DNA from: AWTP1-13 sp963797005
GTDB taxonomy: Bacteria > Pseudomonadota > Alphaproteobacteria > Rhizobiales > Hyphomicrobiaceae
DNA length: 64,000 nt
Direction of reading: 5' to 3'
Assembly: GCA_963797005.1 (NCBI GenBank)
Contig: CAWCOF010000003.1
Span: forward strand, 310,001 to 374,000
Shown: positions 35,752 through 43,262 of the stretch, piece after piece
How the letters are laid out: each line of letters begins with the position of its first letter
Numbering within the stretch: the first letter of the stretch is position 1
Program-made: the position numbers and the translations under genes
The notes under the pieces: model-generated
Seen by the model: the letters and a program-made list of their open reading frames with translations, nothing else
Told to the model about the DNA's origin: nothing
Databases searched by the model: none

Positions 35752-36164
35752 ATGCCGAGCCTAGTCACTGCAACGCCGCCCGCCCCGCCATCCGAGGCCG
35801 CGGAACATTTCGAGCGCAAGCTTGCTTTCGAGACCGATTGCGCGGATGTGCACGCCGGGCTGAAGTCCGGGGCCGTCGACTTCGTGCTGCTCGACGTGCG
35901 GGGGCGCGCGGCCTTTGCCAGGGCGCACGTGCCAGGCGCGATCAGCCTGCCGCATGCCGACATTGTACGGCGGAGCGCCTGATGGCCTGGCCGCACGACA
36001 CGGTGTTCGTCGTCTATTGCGCCGGCCCCCACTGCAACGGCGCCGACAGGGCGGCTCTGAACCTTGCCCGGCTCGGCCGGCCGGCCAAGGTGATGCTGGG
36101 GGGCATGACCGGCTGGGCCGACGAGGGCTTCGCCTTCGAGGCGAGCAGCGAGGTGGAGGTCTGA
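35752..36164 (+). pseudogene. rhodanese-like domain protein, frameshifted
   Basis: Corrected length about 137 residues. FVLLDVRGRAAFARAHVPGA is the CH2-type rhodanese motif (DxRxxxxFxxxHxxGA). After one missing base near 35966, the second part gives VYCAGPHCNGADRAALNLAR with the active-site cysteine in the YCxGxxC loop, and VMLGGMTGWADEGF closes the domain. It transfers sulfane sulfur. It lies between pepA and dps, and its promoter region contains a 16-bp palindrome. The indel probably reflects an error. Confidence 0.78.
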
Positions 36165-36276
36165 CAGGCCGCGGCCCCGGCAAAGCTCACGGAACATTGC
36201 GGGCGGCTGCACGTTGCATGTCCACAGCCGCGACCTAAGTCGTGGCCGTGAACCATTGCCACGAACGGAGCTTTTC

Positions 36277-36816
36277 ATGAGCAAAGTCAGCACTCTTGCC
36301 ACAAAGGGCAAACCCGCCGCCGCGCTCGATACGCCGACGGACCTGTCCCAGGACGCCGTGCGTGACATCTCGAAAGCGTTGAACGGCCTGCTGGCCGACG
36401 CCTTCGCGCTCTATCTCAAGACCAAGAATTTCCACTGGCACGTCAGCGGCCCGCACTTCCGCGACTATCACCTGCTGCTCGACGAGCAGGCCGACCAGAT
36501 TTTTGCGACGACCGACGAGCTGGCCGAACGCGTGCGCAAGATCGGCGGCATCACCCTGCGCTCGATCGGCGACATCGCCCGCCACCAGTCCATCAAGGAC
36601 AACGACGAGAGGTTCGTGGCGCCCAAGGCCATGCTGCGCGAGCTGATGGCCGACAACAAGGCCGTGGCCGCGGCCATGCGCGAGGCGCACGAGGTGGCCG
36701 ACAAGCACGAGGACGTCGGCACGGCGAGCCTGCTCGAAAACTTCATCGACGCCACCGAGCGGCGCACGTGGTTCCTGTTCGAGGCGAGCCGCGACGCGGA
36801 TCGCTCGGGCCACTGA
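36277..36816 (+). CDS. dps: Dps family ferritin-like DNA-binding protein
   Basis: 179 residues. The ferroxidase ligands are in KTKNFHWHVSGPHFRDYHLL and LLDEQADQIFATTDELAERV (His, Asp, Glu of the dimer interface); SLLENFIDATERRTWFLFEA is the C-terminal helix. The first 30 residues (STLATKGKPAAALDTPTD) are a basic, flexible tail of the kind that binds DNA in many Dps proteins. It mineralises iron and protects DNA in stationary or oxidative stress. A GGAG site precedes the ATG. It follows the rhodanese gene by 112 bases, and both may respond to stress. Confidence 0.92.
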   Translation: MSKVSTLATKGKPAAALDTPTDLSQDAVRDISKALNGLLADAFALYLKTKNFHWHVSGPHFRDYHLLLDEQADQIFATTDELAERVRKIGGITLRSIGDIARHQSIKDNDERFVAPKAMLRELMADNKAVAAAMREAHEVADKHEDVGTASLLENFIDATERRTWFLFEASRDADRSGH

Positions 36817-36820
36817 AGCG

Positions 36821-37243
36821 CTACTCGTCCCGCGGCGCCGGTCCGCGCAACGACTTGAGCCGGGAACGCCGGCGCTTGGCGTCCGACCTGCGCAGTTTCG
36901 AAGCGTGCGTTGGCTTGGTCGGGCGGCGGGGCTTTGCCGGCGTCGCCGCCCGACGTATCAATTCCACCAGCCGCGCGCGGGCATCCTCGCGGTTGCGGGC
37001 CTGGCTGCGAAAGCGGCTGGCGGTGATGACGATCACGCCGTCGCCGGTGAGGCGCTGTCCGGCCATGCGCTCGAGACGCGTGCGCACGTCGTCGGGGAGC
37101 GAGGGCGACCGGCGCGCGTCGAACCTGAGTTGCACCGACGTCGACACCTTGTTGACGTTCTGCCCGCCGGGGCCGGACGCGCGCACGAACACCTCTTCCA
37201 GCTCGGCCGGATCGATCGAGATCTTGTCGGTAACGCGCAGCAT
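36821..37243 (-). CDS. arfB: alternative ribosome-rescue factor ArfB (peptidyl-tRNA hydrolase)
   Basis: 140 residues from ATG 37243 (MLRVTDKISIDPAELEEVFV), the same length as E. coli ArfB; the frame is open ten codons further up. The catalytic GGQ is in RASGPGGQNVNKVSTSVQLR, and the C-terminal tail (KPRRPTKPTHASKLRRSDAK, RRRSRLKSLRG) is the basic segment that enters the empty mRNA channel of stalled ribosomes. It hydrolyses peptidyl-tRNA on ribosomes lacking a stop codon. It converges on dps with a four-base gap and diverges from mazG. Confidence 0.92.
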   Translation of the reverse strand: MLRVTDKISIDPAELEEVFVRASGPGGQNVNKVSTSVQLRFDARRSPSLPDDVRTRLERMAGQRLTGDGVIVITASRFRSQARNREDARARLVELIRRAATPAKPRRPTKPTHASKLRRSDAKRRRSRLKSLRGPAPRDE

Positions 37244-37325
37244 CGGGCTTCCGGCGTACGCCCCCCCTTCCATTTCGTGCTATCAGACCGCCTCGGCATG
37301 AATATGGGATTGACGAAAGCGGGAA

Positions 37326-38252
37326 ATGACCTCCGAGACGCGCAAGTCCATCAATGACCTCATCGCCGTCATGGCCGCGCTCAGGACGCCCGGTACGGGT
37401 TGTCCCTGGGACCTGGCGCAGAATTTCAAGACGATCGCGCCCTACACCATCGAGGAGGCCTACGAGGTCGCCGACGCCATCGAGCGCGCGGACATCACCG
37501 CGCTCAAGGAGGAGCTGGGCGATCTGCTGCTGCAGGTGGTCTATCACGCCCGCATGGCGGAGGAAGAGGGCGCGTTTGCGTTCGGGGATGTGGTGGAGGC
37601 CATCACGGCCAAGATGATCCGCCGCCACCCGCACGTGTTCGGGACCGAGGCGGAACGCGCAGCAGGCGCCGCCCCCGGTTTCTGGGAACGGATCAAGGCG
37701 GAGGAGCGAGCGGAGAAGGCTGGCAGGGCCCCCCCCCACGCCCTAACCCCATCCCCGCAAGCCCTCGCGCCATCTGAGGGCAGGTCCGACGTGGGGAGAG
37801 CCCGAGTGCGCAAGGGAGAGGGGAACGCACGTCGAGCATCCTGGCCGACGTGCCCTCTGGCGCTGCCGGCGCTCGGCGCGGCGATCAAGTTGCAGAACAA
37901 AGCGGCGCGCGTCGGATTCGATTGGCCCTCGCTGGCCCCGGTGTTCGACAAGCTCAAGGAGGAGTTTGCGGAGCTGGAGGCGGCCGTCTCATCTGCCCCG
38001 CCGGGAACGGACGTGGGGCAGGACGAGATCGCGGAGGAGTTCGGCGACCTGCTGTTCGTTGCAGCCAACATCGCCCGGCATCTGAGGATCGACCCGGAGG
38101 GCGCCCTGCGCTCCGCCAACCAGAAATTCGTGCGGCGCTTCCGGCGCATCGAGGAGCTGCTGGCGGCCGAGGGTCGAACGCCCGCCCAGTCGACGCTTTC
38201 CGAGATGGACCGGCTCTGGGACCAGGCGAAGGCCGAGGAACGCAAGCCTTGA
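37326..38252 (+). CDS. mazG: nucleoside triphosphate pyrophosphohydrolase MazG, with an inserted palindromic repeat
   Basis: 308 residues against about 265-280 usual. First domain: GCPWDLAQNFKTIAPYTIEE AYEV-type start, ELGDLLLQVVYHARMAEEEG (the EExxE and D metal ligands). Second domain: KLQNKAARVGFDWPSLAPVF, LKEEFAELEAAV and EEFGDLLFVAANIARHL. Between them, residues 135-167 are translated from a CCCCTCACCC-family repeat (37729-37826). The following SILADVP, normally before LALPAL, is read out of frame and the frame returns near 37855. MazG hydrolyses NTPs to NMP and pyrophosphate. The insert falls in the interdomain linker, so both catalytic domains are intact. Confidence 0.88.
   Translation: MTSETRKSINDLIAVMAALRTPGTGCPWDLAQNFKTIAPYTIEEAYEVADAIERADITALKEELGDLLLQVVYHARMAEEEGAFAFGDVVEAITAKMIRRHPHVFGTEAERAAGAAPGFWERIKAEERAEKAGRAPPHALTPSPQALAPSEGRSDVGRARVRKGEGNARRASWPTCPLALPALGAAIKLQNKAARVGFDWPSLAPVFDKLKEEFAELEAAVSSAPPGTDVGQDEIAEEFGDLLFVAANIARHLRIDPEGALRSANQKFVRRFRRIEELLAAEGRTPAQSTLSEMDRLWDQAKAEERKP
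37729..37826. repeat. palindromic repeat of the CCCTCTCCCC family inside mazG (copy B3)
   Basis: A nine-C run, then CACGCCCTAACCCCATCCCC, GCCCTCGCGCCATCTGAGGGC (a hairpin), TGGGGAGAGCCCG and CAAGGGAGAGGGGAAC. The left and right ends match copy B2 at 28599-28713 in order and base composition. It is the only copy found inside a coding sequence. Confidence 0.75.
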
Positions 38253-38345
38253 GATTATTGCCGGCGGAGATCGAACGGATCGGTGGAACAGGCGCATGAC
38301 GCAATCATCATACGCTGGAGCAGCCAAACCCCGTGCACCGGCGCG

Positions 38346-38944
38346 TCACTCGATCCGGAGATTGGCGAGCTTCACGACGAGAGACGGCACGAAGGCGGCA
38401 GCCAAATTGTCGTGAGGCGAAACGTCGGTCGTCTTCGCATAGCCGTTGGCGGAGGGCTCGCGATGAACGCGGGTGGCAAGCGTCTCGGCATTGACGACCC
38501 AATACTCGCGGACGCCGAGGCTGGCATAGCTGCGAGCCTTCGGCTCCATATCGAACCGCAAGCTCGAATGTGCGATCTCGATCAGCAAAACGACGTCCGC
38601 GGGAAGAATTGACGTGGGGCTGCACCCGATTGAGCCAATGAGAAAGTCGGGCTCGAAGTAATCCGCGTCGCCGGCGCGCCAGCCCGGCTCGGCGTGCAGA
38701 TCGAATTGATCGGGCAGGTTGCGGCGCAGCCAGTTGAGAATGGCGCCGCGCACAACCTCGTGCCGGTTGCCCTTAGGAGACATGGGAACGAGCTCCCCCC
38801 GATCAGTTCGATGCAGTCCTTCTCGGTGAGAATGTCGAACTCGGTCAGGCGCTCGAACTCGGCCAGGGTCCAGCGCATGCGGGGCACGCCCTCGGCCGCT
38901 TGCGTCGTCGCGCGGCTCGCAGGCTGGCGCACAATCTCGTTCAT
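38346..38944 (-). pseudogene. Uma2 family endonuclease-like protein, frameshifted
   Basis: Corrected length about 199 residues. The N-terminal part RMRWTLAEFERLTEFDILTE ... CIELIGG joins, after one added G in a C6/G6 run (38795-38800), to ELVPMSPKGNRHEVVRGAIL. Core motifs ADYFEPDFLIG and VVLLIEIAHSSLRFDMEPKA fit the PD-(D/E)xK fold of Uma2 (DUF820) proteins, common as multigene families in cyanobacteria and proteobacteria. YASLGVREYWVVNAETLATR follows as usual. The biological role is unknown. It lies between mazG and hflX on the minus strand, an odd insertion in an otherwise conserved gene order. Confidence 0.8.
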
Positions 38945-39018
38945 AGATGCATTCTAGCAGTGACACCCGCGGCGCGCCACGGGCAGGGCAGGACCCGCAG
39001 GCCCGCAAGGTTGCATTC

Positions 39019-40371
39019 TCAGGCGATTCCGGGCCGCGAACGGATGGGTCCGCTCAGGCCGGCCCGCTTGAGCTGGCCTTCGAGCTTGCCCCTGACGGCG
39101 GGATCGATGCGCAGGCGCACGCTGATGGCGCCATCGTCGGCGGTTTCCTGGGCCTCGATGTCGGCATTCTCGTGCAGCCAGCCGAGCAGGCGGCCTGCGT
39201 GCGGCGGGATCTGGAGGGTCACAACCTCGTCTCGGGCGCCGAGGCGAGCGTCGATGGCGGCAAGCAACCCGGCCAGGCCGTCCCCGGTCAGCGCCGACAC
39301 CAGCACGGGCTGGCGGTCGCTGCGGGCGATGGCGCTCGTGGCCTCCAGCCGGTCCGACGCGCTGAGCTTGTCGGCCTTGTTCCATACCTCCAGCAGCGGC
39401 ACGTCGGCAGCCGCCGCGTCGATGCCGAGCTCGGCGAGCACTGTCTCCACGTCGCGACGCTGCGCTTCGGTCTCGGCGTGGCTGATGTCGCGCACGTGCA
39501 GGACCAGGTCTGCCTCCACCACCTCTTCGAGCGTGGCGCGGAAGGCCGCCACCAGCATGGTGGGCAGATCGGAAATGAAGCCGACCGTGTCGGACAGGAC
39601 GATGCGCCGGCCGCTTGGCAGCCGCACCTCGCGCATGGTCGGATCGAGCGTGGCGAACACCTGGTCCTTGGCCACCACGCCCGCGCCCGTGAGCCGGTTG
39701 AACAGGGTCGACTTGCCGGCGTTGGTGTAGCCGACGATGGCGACCACGGCGAGCGGCACGCGCTTTCGCCCGCGCCGATGCAGCGCGCGCGTCTTCACCA
39801 CGCCCGCCAGGTCCTTGCGGATCTGGACGATGCGCTCGTCGATCTGGCGCCGGTCGGCCTCGATCTGGGCCTCGCCCGGGCCGCCGAGGAAGCCGAAGCC
39901 GCCGCGCTGCCGCTCGAGATGGGTCCAGGTGCGCACCAGCCGGCCCTTCTGGTGGGTCAGGTGCGCCAGCTCGACCTGAAGGCGGCCCTCTCGGGTCAGC
40001 GCGCGCTCGCCGAAGATCTCCAGGATCAGGCCGGTGCGGTCGAGCACCTTGCAGTTCCACGCCTTCTCCAGGTTGCGCTGCTGGATGGCGGTAAGGGAAT
40101 GATCGACGATGGCAAGGCCCGCCTCGTGCTCTGCAACGAGCGCGGCGATCTGCGAAACCTTGCCCGAGCCGATGAGCGTCGAGGGCTGCGGGCGCAGCAG
40201 AGGCACGATTTCAGCCAAGCGCACCTCGAGATCGATGGCGCGGGCCAGGCCCACCGCCTCCTCGAGCCGGTCGGAGGCCGAACGCGGCAGGGGCGGTGCG
40301 ATCGTGGGCAGGCGCGTGCCGTTGCCGAGCGGCCGCGCACGGCGCTCCTCCGGCCGCAGCGGCACGAGCAC
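39019..40371 (-). CDS. hflX: GTPase HflX
   Basis: 450 residues from GTG 40371. N-terminal HflX domain: LLRPQPSTLIGSGKVSQIAA, EHEAGLAIVDHSLTAIQQRN, then GGPGEAQIEADRRQIDERIV. The G domain has GYTNAGKSTLFNRLTG, LDPTMREVRLPSGRRIVLSD with DTVGFISDLPTMLVAAFRATLE, NKADKLS and a SAL motif. HflX splits stalled or heat-damaged ribosomes. The true start is unclear: the frame remains open upstream through RRQPTRAIVLVPLR, a normal HflX start region, and into the end of hfq, but has no ATG there. It lies directly downstream of hfq, as in most Rhizobiales. Confidence 0.9.
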   Translation of the reverse strand: MLVPLRPEERRARPLGNGTRLPTIAPPLPRSASDRLEEAVGLARAIDLEVRLAEIVPLLRPQPSTLIGSGKVSQIAALVAEHEAGLAIVDHSLTAIQQRNLEKAWNCKVLDRTGLILEIFGERALTREGRLQVELAHLTHQKGRLVRTWTHLERQRGGFGFLGGPGEAQIEADRRQIDERIVQIRKDLAGVVKTRALHRRGRKRVPLAVVAIVGYTNAGKSTLFNRLTGAGVVAKDQVFATLDPTMREVRLPSGRRIVLSDTVGFISDLPTMLVAAFRATLEEVVEADLVLHVRDISHAETEAQRRDVETVLAELGIDAAAADVPLLEVWNKADKLSASDRLEATSAIARSDRQPVLVSALTGDGLAGLLAAIDARLGARDEVVTLQIPPHAGRLLGWLHENADIEAQETADDGAISVRLRIDPAVRGKLEGQLKRAGLSGPIRSRPGIA

Positions 40372-40457
40372 GATAGCGCGCGTCGGCTGGCGCCGGCGTT
40401 CAACCGGTGCGCGCCGCTTACGCCGCTCTTGTGGATCTGGCCGAGCGTGCGAGATGG

Positions 40458-40707
40458 CTAACTCTGTTGGCCTTCCGCCTGATCGTCCATCAGGTGCACA
40501 GGCTGGCCGGGCATGATGGTGGAGATCGCATGCTTATAGACGAGCTGCGAGTGTCCGTCCCGGCGTAGCAGGACACAGAAATTGTCGAACCAAGTGACGA
40601 TGCCCTGCAACTTCACACCATTGATGAGGAAGATCGTGAGCGGCGTCTTATTCTTGCGTACATGATTTCAGGAACGTGTCCTGAAGGCTTTGGGCTCGTT
40701 CGGCCAT
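40458..40707 (-). pseudogene. hfq: RNA chaperone Hfq, frameshifted
   Basis: Starts MAERAQSLQDTFLN and, after removal of one A/T in the TTT at about 40667-40669, continues HVRKNKTPLTIFLINGVKLQ, GIVTWFDNFCVLLRRDGHSQ and LVYKHAISTIMPGQPVHL, ending DDQAEGQQS. This is the entire Hfq core with the Sm1 and Sm2 motifs (the KH of YKHAIS binds uridine-rich RNA). Corrected length is 82 residues, normal. Hfq pairs small RNAs with mRNA targets. Position between dat and hflX is the standard order. A break in a homopolymer in so conserved a gene is almost certainly an error. Confidence 0.92.
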
Positions 40708-40844
40708 TTTTGTAGTCCATGTTCGTGACGTGGACAGGCCGCCATGCCTACCCTCCATCCCCATTTGCCGGTAACATGCAGATTCACAAGGGGCTAGACA
40801 AGCAGATTCGCGCAAGCAGCAACGCCAATTTGCACATTTGAAAG

Positions 40845-41708
40845 TCAGTCGGCGGCCATTTCCGCCGCTGTATGAAATTCGGACCGCAGTTTCAGCGTAA
40901 GGAGACCCGGGGCGCCGTTGCCTATGGGTTGGTCATCGATCCGCACCACCGGCATGAGAATACTTGTGGCGGAGGTGACGAAAGCCTCGCGGGCCGCCTT
41001 GGCCTCCGCCACCGTGAACGGCCGTTCGATGAGCTCGATCTTCTCGCGTGCGAGCAAGTCGACGAGGGTGGTACGGGTCACGCCCCGCAGGATGTCGTTG
41101 TCGATCTGCCGCGTGATCAAACGCCCAGCCTGATCGACGATCCAGGCGTTGGACGAGCCGCCCTCGGTAACGCGGTTCTTCTCGTCGTAGAACCAGGCTT
41201 CCCTGGCCCCTTCGGCGCGCGCCGCCTCCTTGGCGAGCGATGCCGGCAGCAGCATGACCGTCTTGATATCGCAGCGTCCCCAGCGGATGTCCGGCATGGT
41301 CTTGACCGCGATGCCGGCCGCGGCCGCCGCCTCGAGCCTGGCCGGCGAGACGCTGCGCGCCAGGCACACCACTGTCGGGTCCACGTTCGCCGGCGGGAAC
41401 AGGAAGTCACGCGGCCGCGCGCCGCGCGAGACCTGCAGATAGACGATGCCGTAGCTGACCCGATTGCGCCGCACGGTCTCGCGCATGACGCGCGCCAAGG
41501 CCGCCCGGCTCATGGGTTGCGCGATGCCGAGCTCGGCGAGGGAGCGGGTCAGCCGGTCCATGTGCCTCGTCTCGTCGACGAGGCGGCCGTCCTTCACCTC
41601 GCAAACCTCGTAGATGGCGTCGGCGAACTGGAAGCCGCGATCCTCCGCATGCACGCCGGCGTGCGCGTAGGGCTCGTAGCGGCCGTTGACATAAACGATG
41701 CGCGTCAT
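40845..41708 (-). CDS. dat: D-amino-acid aminotransferase (fold-type IV PLP enzyme)
   Basis: 287 residues from ATG 41708 (MTRIVYVNGRYEPYAHAGVH); the frame extends to 41783, but the start with this motif is the family start. Fold-type IV signatures: EDRGFQFADAIYEVCEVKDG, RNRVSYGIVYLQVSRGARPR, the PLP lysine in RWGRCDIKTVMLLPASLAKE and EAWFYDEKNRVTEGGSSNAWIV. It interconverts D-alanine and D-glutamate with their keto acids, supplying peptidoglycan precursors. It lies between ntrX and hfq, the common place for it in Rhizobiales. Confidence 0.9.
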   Translation of the reverse strand: MTRIVYVNGRYEPYAHAGVHAEDRGFQFADAIYEVCEVKDGRLVDETRHMDRLTRSLAELGIAQPMSRAALARVMRETVRRNRVSYGIVYLQVSRGARPRDFLFPPANVDPTVVCLARSVSPARLEAAAAAGIAVKTMPDIRWGRCDIKTVMLLPASLAKEAARAEGAREAWFYDEKNRVTEGGSSNAWIVDQAGRLITRQIDNDILRGVTRTTLVDLLAREKIELIERPFTVAEAKAAREAFVTSATSILMPVVRIDDQPIGNGAPGLLTLKLRSEFHTAAEMAAD

Positions 41709-41842
41709 GAGGTTCGCCTTCCCAAAGCCAACCAATTCTTGGACAGAGCAGGATTCACGCTTCGGCTGAAACGTTGCGATCAAGGCAAAGCGATTCCATC
41801 CGAAGCAAGCCGCAGATTGAGGCGAATTTCGCGATCAGGACA

Positions 41843-43237
41843 CTAGGCTTGGCGGACCTCGGGGCCGCGCTCGTGCGAGCTCACGCCGAGCGCGCGCAGC
41901 TTGCGGTGCAGCGCCGAGCGCTCCATGCCGACGAACTCGGCCGTGCGCGAGATGTTGCCGCCGAAGCGGTTGATCTGCGCCAGCAGGTACTCGCGCTCGA
42001 AGATCTCGCGCGCCTCGCGCAACGGCAGCGACATGAGGTGGTCGGCGCCGCCGTTCACGGGAAGCGGCACGTTGGAGCCGATCTCGTCGGGCAGCAGGTT
42101 GGCGGTGATGATGGTGTCAGGCTCGCCGCCCGAGAGGATCATCAGGCGCTCGATGTTGTTCCTGAGCTCGCGCACGTTGCCCGGCCAGTCGTGCGCCTGC
42201 AGCACGGCGATGGCGTCCTCGCCGATGCGGCGCGGCGCGAGGCCCGACGACTGGGCGATCTGCTGCACGAAATAATTGATCAGCAGCGGGATGTCGTCGC
42301 GCCGCTCGGCGAGCCCCGGCACGCGCAACGGCACCACGTTGAGCCGATGGTAGAGATCCTCGCGGAACCGCCCCTCGGCCATCTCGCGCTCGAGCTCGCG
42401 GCTCGTGGAGCTGATGATGCGCACGTCGACGGAGACCTTGGGGCCGCCGCCCACGCGCTGGAACTTCTGCTCGACGAGGACGCGCAGCACCTTGCCCTGC
42501 GTCTCCAGCGGCATGTCGGCGACCTCGTCGATGTAGAGCGTGCCGGTGTGGGCTTCCTCCAGCGCACCGACCTTGCGCGGGCCCGAGTGGTCCTCGGTGC
42601 CGAACAGCTCCTCCTCGACGCGGTCGGGCGCCATGGCGGCGGCGTTGAGCACGACGAAGGGGCTGTCCTTCCTTTGCGAGTGGGCGTGTAGAACGCGCCC
42701 GACCAGCTCCTTGCCGGAGCCGCCACCACCTCGGATCAGCACGCGGCTGTTGGTCGGGGCCACACGATCGATGGCGGCCCGCAACTGGTTGATTGCCGTC
42801 GACTTGCCGATCATCTCGGCGCTCACGACCGAGCGCTCCTTGAGCTCCTTGACCTCGCGCTGCAGCTTGGATGCCTCCAGCGCGCGCAGCGTCACGAGCA
42901 GCAACCGGTCGGCCTTGAACGGCTTCTCGATGTAATCGTAGGCGCCGCGCTTGATGGCGGTCACGGCCGTCTCGATGTTGCCGTGGCCCGAGATGATGAC
43001 GATGGGAAGCTCGGGATGCGCCTTCTTCAGGATGTTGAGCACCTCCAGGCCGTCGAGACGGCTCCCCTGCAGCCAGATATCGAGAATGACGAGTTGCGGG
43101 CGCCTCTCCTCCACGGACTTGAGGGCTTCATCGGAATCCCGGGCGACGCGGGTTCTGTGACCGTCGTCCTGAAGGATCCCGGCAACCATCTCGCGGATGT
43201 CAGCCTCGTCATCAACGATCAGGATGTCTGATGCCAT
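41843..43237 (-). CDS. ntrX: nitrogen assimilation response regulator NtrX
   Basis: 464 residues. Receiver domain: LIVDDEADIREMVAGILQDD, phosphorylated Asp in LVILDIWL near residue 53, Lys in IEKPFKADRLLL. The AAA+ domain has Walker A RGGGGSGKELVGRVLHAHSQ and Walker B TLYIDEVADMPLETQGKVLR. The GAFTGA loop that contacts sigma-54 is absent: the sequence there is EELFGTEDHSGPRKVGALEE. The C-terminal Fis-type HTH is REIFEREYLLAQINRFGGNI, SRTAEFVGMERSALHRKLRA. It is the partner of NtrY, encoded 25 bases upstream. Loss of GAFTGA is known for alphaproteobacterial NtrX and suggests it does not work as a normal sigma-54 activator. Confidence 0.93.
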   Translation of the reverse strand: MASDILIVDDEADIREMVAGILQDDGHRTRVARDSDEALKSVEERRPQLVILDIWLQGSRLDGLEVLNILKKAHPELPIVIISGHGNIETAVTAIKRGAYDYIEKPFKADRLLLVTLRALEASKLQREVKELKERSVVSAEMIGKSTAINQLRAAIDRVAPTNSRVLIRGGGGSGKELVGRVLHAHSQRKDSPFVVLNAAAMAPDRVEEELFGTEDHSGPRKVGALEEAHTGTLYIDEVADMPLETQGKVLRVLVEQKFQRVGGGPKVSVDVRIISSTSRELEREMAEGRFREDLYHRLNVVPLRVPGLAERRDDIPLLINYFVQQIAQSSGLAPRRIGEDAIAVLQAHDWPGNVRELRNNIERLMILSGGEPDTIITANLLPDEIGSNVPLPVNGGADHLMSLPLREAREIFEREYLLAQINRFGGNISRTAEFVGMERSALHRKLRALGVSSHERGPEVRQA

Positions 43238-43262
43238 GAGTCACTCCTTGGATCGATGGCGA

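Noticed and set aside
38346..38944. Uma2 protein as a restriction-modification or defence system
   Set aside because: It is a single frameshifted Uma2/DUF820 gene with no methyltransferase or other defence gene beside it.
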